A stretch of 5,136 bases of DNA from Actinomycetota bacterium (lineage in GTDB: Bacteria; Actinomycetota; Actinomycetes; S36-B12; UBA5976). Position numbers and translations under genes: made by a program. The notes under the pieces are model-generated. The model was not told where the DNA came from, did not search any database, and saw nothing but the letters and a program-made list of their open reading frames with translations. Positions 1 through 5,076 of the stretch are shown one piece after another (within the stretch, counting starts at the first letter, position 1; the number at the start of each line of letters is the position of its first letter). The DNA is taken from the NCBI GenBank assembly GCA_009704345.1, contig WLEH01000099.1, positions 1-5,136 on the forward strand. Reading direction: 5' to 3'.

Positions 1-1
1 T

Positions 2-1021
2 CTCAAAATCCCCCTCCACTTCTGGTTCTGTAAACCGCACTTCGCCGCCCTACCGGTCGCGGCACTCAGAGGAAAATCGGTGCGAGTCAACGTGAAATTC
101 CGGCGATTCGAAGAGCTACTCACCCGCTCCGATTTCCGCTTCAAATGCGATGACGCGGTCCTGGGTGCCGAATATCGGTTCCTGAACATCACCGCGGCTG
201 GCGCAACCTATAGAGTGAATAATCTACAGGACACTACTCTACCCCGAACTTACTATGACCTGTCTGGGGGTGTTAGCACCCCCACTATCGCCGTCACCTC
301 TCTCGAGGATCTCCCCAGTTTCGGCGTGGCGGAATTAATAGGTGAAGTGTACTATCTGGATGACGCCGAACGTAGCCGCATAATCGGCGATCGACACGAA
401 TTAGTCATCACACAGGTCCAGAGGAGAACCTATTCCTTCTTACCGGAGAATTACGCGGATCTAGAGGCAGGTTACGACCAGTTATCACCGTCATTTAGCA
501 CCCAGCAACCACAGGGGCAGGTGATAGCGAACTGCGATCTCGATTTCAATCACCCGGTTACACATCTATACTGGACGGTACAGCGCAATAAATGTGCGGA
601 GAGAGGTGAACATGATAACTATTCCACGGCCACGGACTATGAGTACTATCGGCTGGGATTGCCGAGATTACCGCCGGTCAAGAAGGCGATGTTACAGGTG
701 AATGCCATCGACTGGTTCGAGCAGGCGCAGCACGGAAACTTCTTCCAGTTCTCGCAGAACTGGCAGCACTCGGACATAATTCCGGATCGCAATAATCATA
801 TCTATACTCACAATTTCTCTATAGAACCTGCGAGGGAGAAATCGGGACATAATAGTCATGGTTTCGTGAACTTTTCGCGGATGGAGGGCTCACGACTTCA
901 GCTATGGATGCAGGATTATGATTCCATCTATGACAAGGCTTATCAGGTACATATCTATGCCGTTAATCTGAATGTAATCAGAATATGGAAAGGGTTGGGG
1001 GGATTAGTGTTTATGGACTAG
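2..1021 (+). CDS. MCP: NCLDV major capsid protein, 5'-truncated by the window edge (C-terminal ~339 residues)
   Basis: This is the double jelly-roll capsid protein that forms the trimeric capsomers of the icosahedral shell. The frame is open from base 2, and the first visible residues, IPLHFWFCKPHFAALPVAAL, match the family pattern IPLPFWF...ALPLIAL followed by a beta strand (VRVNVKFR) and an EELL segment. This lies in the late part of the N-terminal jelly roll. The GTG at 80 is therefore an internal valine, not a start. The C-terminal jelly roll carries the usual late landmarks: FSIEP at visible residue ~272, NFSR at ~290 (family: EP...PSG.xNFSR), and the ending YAVNLNVIRIWKGLGGLVF from ~319, which resembles the common NCLDV terminus YAVNYNVLRIMSGMGGLAY. 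Full-length family members run about 430-600 residues, so roughly a third is missing upstream. Composition is near 50% GC, unlike the AT-rich genes downstream. Identity as a major capsid protein is seen directly; whether it is the principal or a minor paralogous capsid protein cannot be told. Confidence 0.93.
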   Translation, partial: LKIPLHFWFCKPHFAALPVAALRGKSVRVNVKFRRFEELLTRSDFRFKCDDAVLGAEYRFLNITAAGATYRVNNLQDTTLPRTYYDLSGGVSTPTIAVTSLEDLPSFGVAELIGEVYYLDDAERSRIIGDRHELVITQVQRRTYSFLPENYADLEAGYDQLSPSFSTQQPQGQVIANCDLDFNHPVTHLYWTVQRNKCAERGEHDNYSTATDYEYYRLGLPRLPPVKKAMLQVNAIDWFEQAQHGNFFQFSQNWQHSDIIPDRNNHIYTHNFSIEPAREKSGHNSHGFVNFSRMEGSRLQLWMQDYDSIYDKAYQVHIYAVNLNVIRIWKGLGGLVFMD

Positions 1022-1024
1022 GTC

Positions 1025-1041
1025 ACATCTCGTGAAGATGT
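1025..1041 (+). terminator. Hairpin just after the capsid gene stop
   Basis: A perfect 6-bp inverted repeat, ACATCT / AGATGT, with a 5-base loop (CGTGA) starts 3 bases after the capsid stop codon. In Mimivirus and several other giant viruses, transcripts are cleaved and polyadenylated at hairpins in this position, so a 3'-end signal is a plausible role. The stem is short, and the loop can pair alternatively with TCACG at 1053-1057. Confidence 0.35.
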
Positions 1042-1070
1042 TATAAACGATCTCACGTTGATAACCGTTA

Positions 1071-1556
1071 ATGTCTAGAAAGCTCCATAAAATAATATGT
1101 CAGGGGAAGGATTTGGCGGAGAACTCTTGCCTCAAATATCGCCACGCATGTTTGATTCTAAAGGGTAAAAAGGTGGTAGCACACGGTGTTAATCATTATC
1201 GGAGTTACTGTAATGGTGTACTCTATCCTGCGATCCACGCAGAACATGATGCGATACTGCGTCTATTGCGCACGGTAAGAAGGGAGAATGATGCCACGAT
1301 TCTCAGGAGGAAGTTGAGAAAATATACGGTGGTATCGGTGAAATTCTGTTCGGATGGTCGAATATCGGGGGATTCTAAACCATGTATAGAGTGTACATCA
1401 CTCATAAAAAAATGGGGGTTCCGGAAGATAATATACATCGATAAGGTCGGAAATATAGTACAGACTTCTGCGCAAAATATGCAGTCCGATAGGATCAGCC
1501 TGGGACAACGCTGTGTCCGAGCACTTCTATATGACTGTATTGATGGAGTGATGTGA
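1071..1556 (+). CDS. Zinc-dependent cytidine/deoxycytidylate deaminase family protein
   Basis: A 161-residue protein with the two zinc-site motifs of the CMP/dCMP deaminase fold: H56-A-E58 (zinc ligand plus catalytic glutamate) and P104-C105-x-x-C108 (two cysteine ligands). The PCxxC motif is followed by a helix and the strand KKWGFRKIIYI, which is typical of the family. The likely reaction is hydrolytic deamination of a cytosine nucleotide or nucleoside. In large DNA viruses this usually feeds dUMP/dTMP supply, but RNA- or nucleoside-directed enzymes share the motifs, so the substrate is not assigned. The ATG at 1071 is the first in frame after the upstream stop region and leaves a 49-bp gap to the capsid gene. 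The last codons (encoding CIDGVM) lie inside a direct repeat whose second copy is at 3895-3916. There a 5-bp difference would let the frame run on, so the present C-terminus may be a shortened one. The catalytic core is complete. Confidence 0.85.
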   Translation: MSRKLHKIICQGKDLAENSCLKYRHACLILKGKKVVAHGVNHYRSYCNGVLYPAIHAEHDAILRLLRTVRRENDATILRRKLRKYTVVSVKFCSDGRISGDSKPCIECTSLIKKWGFRKIIYIDKVGNIVQTSAQNMQSDRISLGQRCVRALLYDCIDGVM

Positions 1557-1562
1557 TGGTAG
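1536..1562 (+). repeat. Left copy of a direct repeat bounding the AT-rich island
   Basis: TGTATTGATGGAGTGAT followed by GTGATGGTAG. It matches 3895-3916 at 20 of 22 aligned bases (two G/A differences) once a 5-bp tandem duplication of GTGAT, present only here, is treated as a gap. It overlaps the final codons and stop of the deaminase gene. The base composition drops sharply immediately after it. Confidence 0.7.
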
Positions 1563-1581
1563 AAAAATGTAATATTTTCTA
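1560..1581 (+). terminator. Hairpin just after the deaminase stop
   Basis: A 7-bp inverted repeat, TAGAAAA / TTTTCTA, with an 8-base AT loop begins 3 bases after the deaminase stop. It fits a giant-virus-style transcript 3'-end hairpin, but it lies in AT-rich sequence where such matches arise by chance. It also sits within the 36-bp gap that must contain the 5' region of the kinase gene. Confidence 0.3.
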
Positions 1582-1592
1582 TATAAATTTAA

Positions 1593-2936
1593 ATGAAAAC
1601 CCGTAAAAGATCTATGTTGAGACAATCTGGTAGTGCTACTCGTAAACTCTCTCAATCTAAAGAAAATAGTGATAAAAAAAATAATACGAAAAATAGTAAA
1701 TCAAGGTTTGATAAAATAGTAAATTTTATGAAAAAATCAAAAAAAGAAAAAATACAAAAAGAGTTGCTCAATTTAATACAAAATAGAGAATATTGTCCTA
1801 TACTATTAGGAGATGGATCTGCTGGAACAGCATATTTGCCTGGAATAGATAAAACATTTCCATATAAAATCGGAAATAAAATAGTACATCTGCCCGTGGT
1901 TGTAAAAGAAGTACAAACTCATCACGGAGAACCACTAAATGATTACGATTTCGGTCTAGATATATTGGATAGTAAATTGTATATAAGTGGATATACTGGA
2001 TTAACAACAGAAGCCTTACTATTAATGTTAATAGATAATTTACGGAATAAAACGGTACATTTACCATTATTATTTGCATTTGGTACGTGCTCAAATAGTA
2101 AATTAGATAAATTAGTAGATAGACTCTACACTTTAAAATATGGACTAGATAAACCCGTCGAGTTAGATTTAACTAGAAAGGTGTATAATGAGGATTCATT
2201 ATGGAATGAAGGCGATGATGTCCCTAATTTAATATTTAAAAATACACTTGCCACATTAGGAAGACTACTTAGTTTTATTCATTATTCAAAAAACGAAGAT
2301 GATACTATTACACTGCCTAATGGCATTAAATGTAATATCAGTGAACTATATGATTATATATGTATTAGTTTTTTTGCCACACATTATTTATTAACAAAAA
2401 ATAATATTTTTCCGAGTGATATGCATACTGAAAATATATTTATCCACTGGTTAAATGAGACTTCTTATTTTAATGATAAAAATATTAAAAATGTCGAAGA
2501 AATAGTATATAAAATTGGAAATAAATATTATAAAATAAAAACATTTGGTTTTGTTATAGTATTAGGAGATATAGGGACATTTATTGCAAAAATAAAGAAG
2601 GATGTAATACTAATTGGGCATGCACCAAATATAAAAACAACATTTTCACAATTTAATATGAGAATGAAAAAACAGAGTAAGAATATGGAATTGATATATA
2701 ACACCGTACATTCTCTAACTCCTAGACAGTATAAAAATACAATTGCGTATACTATACTTATGAATATAGAACCATACTGTACGACTCCTACTACTAGCTA
2801 TGGTCTACTTGGATCCGACATTGCATATTTAGAAAATATGAGGACCACACCAGAATTACTGGATTTCTTTTATGATAAATATGGTGTTCGTAATTATGAT
2901 CAAAAAAATAATAACATATTAATAACTGATGATTAA
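1593..2936 (+). CDS. Divergent NCLDV-type serine/threonine protein kinase-like protein
   Basis: A 447-residue protein with a basic, Lys/Ser/Asn-rich, probably disordered N-terminus (about residues 1-55) and a kinase-like core. Visible landmarks are a glycine-rich loop G73-D-G-S-A-G-T-A-Y81, the strand VVVK with the candidate ATP-binding K105, a candidate helix-C glutamate E140, a catalytic-loop equivalent D276-M-H-T-E-N281, and a DFG equivalent D326-I-G328. The usual HRD order is replaced by DxHxxN, as in several viral and atypical kinases such as poxvirus F10-like proteins. All key residues are present, so activity is plausible; likely substrates are viral or host proteins. The ATG at 1593 gives the full frame; a second ATG at residue 8 is possible. 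The gene is roughly 30% GC with A/T-ending codons, unlike both neighbours. Its last ~27 codons are duplicated in decayed form at 3723-3801. The kinase call rests on motif order alone; the subfamily is uncertain. Confidence 0.72.
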   Translation: MKTRKRSMLRQSGSATRKLSQSKENSDKKNNTKNSKSRFDKIVNFMKKSKKEKIQKELLNLIQNREYCPILLGDGSAGTAYLPGIDKTFPYKIGNKIVHLPVVVKEVQTHHGEPLNDYDFGLDILDSKLYISGYTGLTTEALLLMLIDNLRNKTVHLPLLFAFGTCSNSKLDKLVDRLYTLKYGLDKPVELDLTRKVYNEDSLWNEGDDVPNLIFKNTLATLGRLLSFIHYSKNEDDTITLPNGIKCNISELYDYICISFFATHYLLTKNNIFPSDMHTENIFIHWLNETSYFNDKNIKNVEEIVYKIGNKYYKIKTFGFVIVLGDIGTFIAKIKKDVILIGHAPNIKTTFSQFNMRMKKQSKNMELIYNTVHSLTPRQYKNTIAYTILMNIEPYCTTPTTSYGLLGSDIAYLENMRTTPELLDFFYDKYGVRNYDQKNNNILITDD

Positions 2937-2963
2937 TATATAATTATTTCAAATTATATATTA
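2934..2963 (+). terminator. 12-bp perfect hairpin starting at the kinase stop codon
   Basis: TAATATATAATT and AATTATATATTA form a perfect 12-bp stem around a 6-base loop (ATTTCA). The first three bases of the stem are the TAA stop codon itself. Hairpins overlapping or directly following the stop are the known cleavage/polyadenylation signal in Mimivirus-type viruses, which is the most likely role here. It is the strongest of the three post-stop hairpins on this strand. The 97 bases between the kinase and glycosyltransferase stop codons otherwise hold only AT-rich sequence and a small inverted repeat (AATAC-AGC-GTATT, 2996-3008). Confidence 0.6.
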
Positions 2964-3033
2964 TATATATGTAAAATCTATTAGATATGATACAAAATAC
3001 AGCGTATTGTTCTAAGTAATGCCGATTCTCGTA

Positions 3034-3660
3034 TTAAGACAATTTGATTTCAAACTTCGTAAGATACTCCATGTTATTAGTTCCATTAAACCGGTTGGAT
3101 TGATAAAAAAGAGGTTTCTTGTTTGCATATACTCGAAAACATGGTTGAATTCGAGACAACAATACATCATTATAGTATTTTGTTCCAATATAGCTTCGTA
3201 AATAGCCGACTACTGCCCGCTTGAACACAGGAGAGTTATAGTAAATTGCGTGGGCTGATAACATATTCATCACCCGCACTTGCTCTGGAGAATATGGTTC
3301 AAACGTAGCAGTACCTAGATCTAAATTCTTATTCTGAATCTTGTTGCCTGCGAGTTTAGAAAGCCCTAAATACACTGCATCCGCGTCATCTGGAACTTCA
3401 AACTCGCGCAACCCCTGTGCTTCGACATCATCCTCCAATAATAAAATGGGCTCGTCTGCAAATTCTTCTAATACTTGGATAGTGGCAAGATTCAGACATT
3501 CTGGATAGTTTTCTTTTCCTGATTGCCAGTGTACAACATCCTTAAACCCGAGCTCCGCACATAATGTCTCCATATGATTCTTACGTGCTATATATTTTTC
3601 ATTGTGAGCTGGGCAAATAAAAACAACAGTAATCTCACTAAACGGAATGCGACGGCTCAT
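3034..3660 (-). CDS. GT-A type glycosyltransferase, family 25-like
   Basis: A 208-residue protein starting MSRRIPFSEITVVFICPAHNEKY. The first strand ends in CPAHNEKYIARK, and a helix follows at residues 30-38. The segment I72-L-L-L-E76-D77-D78-V79 has the hydrophobic-strand-plus-EDD layout that binds metal and sugar nucleotide in GT25 and related GT-A enzymes. Downstream are the GT25-like elements DAVYLGLS (94-101), SAHAIYY (135-141) and a late acidic residue in YYNDVLLSRIQ (162-172). Such short glycosyltransferases are common in giant viruses and typically decorate capsid or fibre proteins with host-independent glycans; donor and acceptor are not predictable here. There is no signal peptide or membrane segment, so a cytosolic or virus-factory location is inferred. 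The gene is convergent with the kinase gene, noticeably more GC-rich than the AT-rich DNA on both sides, and flanked by two copies of the kinase 3' end, which suggests separate acquisition. Two perfect palindromes lie directly upstream of its ATG. Confidence 0.75.
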   Translation of the reverse strand: MSRRIPFSEITVVFICPAHNEKYIARKNHMETLCAELGFKDVVHWQSGKENYPECLNLATIQVLEEFADEPILLLEDDVEAQGLREFEVPDDADAVYLGLSKLAGNKIQNKNLDLGTATFEPYSPEQVRVMNMLSAHAIYYNSPVFKRAVVGYLRSYIGTKYYNDVLLSRIQPCFRVYANKKPLFYQSNRFNGTNNMEYLTKFEIKLS

Positions 3661-3664
3661 ATTA

Positions 3665-3695
3665 CAGATATATCTGAGATTTGCTATAGCAAATC
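3665..3695 (-). promoter_or_regulatory. Twin perfect palindromes directly upstream of the glycosyltransferase start
   Basis: CAGATATATCTG (3665-3676, 12 bp) and GATTTGCTATAGCAAATC (3678-3695, 18 bp) are both perfect palindromes separated by a single base. The nearer one ends four bases before the glycosyltransferase ATG. The positions suit a binding site for a dimeric protein or a hairpin in the 5' leader. They could equally be a remnant of the event that brought the gene here. No function is established. Confidence 0.4.
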
Positions 3696-3722
3696 AACCG
3701 CATAAAGTAAGTAACAATAGTC

Positions 3723-3801
3723 AAATTACTAGATTTCTTTCATGTCAAATATTAAGTTCGTAATTTTAATCCAAAATAAAAATATATTAATAACTGATAA
3801 T
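3723..3801 (+). pseudogene. Decayed duplicate of the kinase gene 3' end
   Basis: Aligned to 2853-2933, this stretch is about three-quarters identical, with runs such as GATTTCTTT, GTTCGTAATT and ATATTAATAACTGAT shared in the same order and only a 2-base length difference. In the corresponding frame it reads KLLDFFHVKY-stop-VRNFNPK-stop, against ELLDFFYDKYGVRNYDQK in the intact kinase. The similarity at protein and DNA level together rules out simple AT-rich coincidence. Two in-frame stops show it is non-functional. I see no matching kinase sequence further upstream: similarity stops about 60 bases before the glycosyltransferase start. It is either the stump of a second kinase paralogue whose body was replaced by the glycosyltransferase gene, or a duplication made when that gene was inserted. 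Confidence 0.75.
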
Positions 3802-3804
3802 TTT

Positions 3805-3899
3805 ATTTATTTGATTACTGTATATTTATTTGATTATTGTATATTTATTTGATTACTGTATATTTATTTGATTATTGTATATTTATTTGATTATTGTAT
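3805..3899. repeat. Five-copy 19-bp tandem repeat
   Basis: Five contiguous copies of ATTTATTTGATTAYTGTAT, each exactly 19 bp. They differ only at one C/T position, in the order C, T, C, T, T. The alternation in the first four copies suggests a 38-bp two-unit duplication. The array is non-coding, very AT-rich, and runs directly into the right boundary repeat of the island. It is a likely site of replication slippage and therefore of strain-to-strain length variation. Confidence 0.95.
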
Positions 3900-3916
3900 T
3901 GATGAAGTGATAGTAG
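3895..3916 (+). repeat. Right copy of the island-bounding direct repeat
   Basis: TGTATTGATGAAGTGAT followed by AGTAG; it is the partner of 1536-1562. Its first 5 bases overlap the end of the last tandem repeat unit. Read in the deaminase frame it gives CIDEVIV and continues as VTRP to a TAA at 3928-3930, immediately next to the SWIM-RING stop codon at 3931-3933. This looks like a preserved older end of the deaminase gene. Confidence 0.7.
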
Positions 3917-3930
3917 TCACACGACCGTAA

Positions 3931-4854
3931 TCATTTATACTTCCGCCAGATATCAGAGCGACAGAATACGCAAGTATCATGGGTCTCCAACCACATTTCA
4001 ATACAGTGGTCATGTACAATATTCTTACAAGCCGGACAGGATTTAATCGATCTTGTCGGGATTCCCTCGAATGAATCAATACAGATCGGACAGACATTGT
4101 CGATATCCACCGCACGATCCACCGGCATTTTGAAATCTACCTCCACCGGAATCTCACTCGGATTTATCATATGGCACCCACGAGTATCAATCATGTTCCT
4201 CACAGAATCAGCCACAATAGTCATATAGTGCGGATCGAGCACCTTGGATTCAAAGAACTGTGGGCTATAGATATCACCGATTTTACAGACGACAAAACAC
4301 ACATGTTTACACACAATATTCTTCTCTTTCGCCCGGAATCTGAAATCGGGGCACGAGCATCGAACGTGTCCATCTGTAAAGATATCCACATTATATTGCT
4401 CACGACCTTTTCCAGGACGCTGTGTCCCAAAGAGACCTACCACATAACGCGGTATTTTATCGGAAGTCGCGGTATTCTCGGTGAAAGTACTGAGATAGAT
4501 GCGATTCTTTGGATCTCGGTCATTGATCTTACCGAGAATCACGAGCTGATCCGCATTACATGCTCCGGATGATCGGAGATTATCCATAGGATTCGCGAAT
4601 ATCTCAATCTGACGCGAGACCCGACTAAATAGATCAGGTATTATTCGCGATCTAGATTCATATTCTACCATCGTAGCATCGATCCGGCCAATCTCCTCCT
4701 CTAAATCACGCCGAGTTTGAATCAGATAGTCTAAATGACTACTGATACGATCCGTTTCATCTCTGAACCTGGCAAGAAGACGATGTAGTTGATCAACCGT
4801 AAGACGGCTCAGATCCTCCACACGATCAGCACCAAATTCAGATAGTATATCCAT
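3931..4854 (-). CDS. SWIM zinc finger plus RING finger protein, probable E3 ubiquitin ligase
   Basis: A 307-residue protein in three parts. Residues ~10-90 are charged and helical (QLHRLLARFRDETDR..., RRDLEEEIGRID), likely a coiled coil for self-association. A SWIM zinc finger follows, with C166-x-C168 and C182-x-H184. The C-terminal RING has C255-x2-C258, C273-x2-C276, H281, C284 and C295-x2-C298, ending in the characteristic TCVFCR. The SWIM-then-RING order and the CxxCxxxxHxxC variant RING match cellular MEX/ZSWIM2 and MEKK1-type ligases, so the expected role is to select substrates (or DNA) through SWIM and coiled coil and transfer ubiquitin through the RING. Viral members of this type are thought to redirect host protein turnover; the target is unknown. 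The start at 4854 is the first ATG of the frame, 57 bp from an AAAATTGA box, supporting early expression. Composition matches the deaminase and capsid genes rather than the AT-rich island. Confidence 0.88.
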   Translation of the reverse strand: MDILSEFGADRVEDLSRLTVDQLHRLLARFRDETDRISSHLDYLIQTRRDLEEEIGRIDATMVEYESRSRIIPDLFSRVSRQIEIFANPMDNLRSSGACNADQLVILGKINDRDPKNRIYLSTFTENTATSDKIPRYVVGLFGTQRPGKGREQYNVDIFTDGHVRCSCPDFRFRAKEKNIVCKHVCFVVCKIGDIYSPQFFESKVLDPHYMTIVADSVRNMIDTRGCHMINPSEIPVEVDFKMPVDRAVDIDNVCPICIDSFEGIPTRSIKSCPACKNIVHDHCIEMWLETHDTCVFCRSDIWRKYK

Positions 4855-4911
4855 CTTATGTCCAGTGTAAGAGCGAGAGTATATGTAGAATCACGCAACC
4901 CATAGTATAAT

Positions 4912-4919
4912 TCAATTTT
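4912..4919 (-). promoter_or_regulatory. AAAATTGA early-promoter box for the SWIM-RING gene
   Basis: The minus strand reads AAAATTGA here, 57 bp upstream of the SWIM-RING ATG. This exact octamer is the established early promoter element of Mimivirus and related viruses, typically found some 50-110 bp before the start codon. The match is perfect and in the right orientation and distance. Confidence 0.6.
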
Positions 4920-4933
4920 ATTCTACTATAGAT

Positions 4934-5002
4934 ATGGAGAGGTGGTGCGATCGGTGCGGTGTGAGAGTGGCTGAAACTACTGCTGGTGTAGCAAAAAATT
5001 GA
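4934..5002 (+). other. Possible 22-codon micro-ORF or gene remnant (MERWCDRCGVRVAET...)
   Basis: A short frame beginning MERWCDRCGVRVAET and ending at the TGA that is also the last bases of the AAAATTGA box. It sits in a GC-rich patch inside otherwise AT-rich promoter DNA. The WCDRCG motif resembles one half of a zinc ribbon. It could be the stump of a lost zinc-ribbon gene, a translated micro-ORF, or chance. There is no continuation after the stop. Confidence 0.2.
4995..5002 (+). promoter_or_regulatory. AAAATTGA early-promoter box for the right-edge gene
   Basis: A perfect AAAATTGA on the plus strand, 74 bp before the ATG at 5077. With the opposite-strand copy at 4912-4919 it forms a divergent pair of early-type promoters within the 222-bp region. 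The bases from here to the ATG are A-rich and free of stable structure, as expected for a viral 5' leader. Confidence 0.6.
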
Positions 5003-5076
5003 ATACAATTACAAAGCTACATATAGACAATTAACAAAAACATCACAAGCAACCAGCGAAAACAAGAGAACTGAAA

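Larger units (their letters stand above)
1557..3894. other. Compositionally distinct island, probable insertion between deaminase and SWIM-RING genes
   Basis: This stretch lies between two copies of a near-identical direct repeat and contains the AT-rich kinase gene, a glycosyltransferase gene on the opposite strand, a decayed duplicate of the kinase 3' end, and a tandem repeat block. By eye its kinase and non-coding parts are about 30% GC or less, against about 45-50% on either side. No transposase, integrase, homing endonuclease or terminal inverted repeats are visible, so the mechanism is unknown. Calling it an insertion is an inference from composition plus boundary repeats. Confidence 0.5.

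Noticed and set aside
80..82. GTG as start codon of the capsid protein
   Set aside because: The same frame is open to the window edge and the upstream 26 codons encode conserved capsid residues (IPLHFWF...ALPVAAL), so GTG is an internal valine.
1580..1587. TATATAAA as a TATA box for the kinase gene
   Set aside because: It ends only five bases before the ATG and lies in uniformly AT-rich DNA, so position and chance both argue against it.
2996..3008. AATAC-AGC-GTATT inverted repeat as the glycosyltransferase terminator
   Set aside because: The stem is only 5 bp and lies 25 bases beyond the stop in AT-rich DNA; too weak to call.
3019..3201. Plus-strand 60-codon open frame
   Set aside because: It is antisense to the glycosyltransferase C-terminus and shows no motif or promoter of its own.
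1557..3894. Insertion sequence or transposon
   Set aside because: No transposase, integrase or terminal inverted repeats are visible; only the boundary direct repeat and composition suggest mobility, so it is listed as an island rather than a mobile element.
3805..3899. CRISPR-like array
   Set aside because: The 19-bp units are directly contiguous with no unique spacers; it is a simple tandem repeat.
3891..4115. Minus-strand 74-codon frame at the SWIM-RING 3' end
   Set aside because: It overlaps the RING-coding region in another frame and runs into the tandem repeat; no independent support.
4171..4572. Plus-strand 133-codon open frame
   Set aside because: It lies wholly inside the SWIM-RING gene on the opposite strand, whose zinc motifs prove the minus-strand frame; the plus-strand product has no recognisable features.
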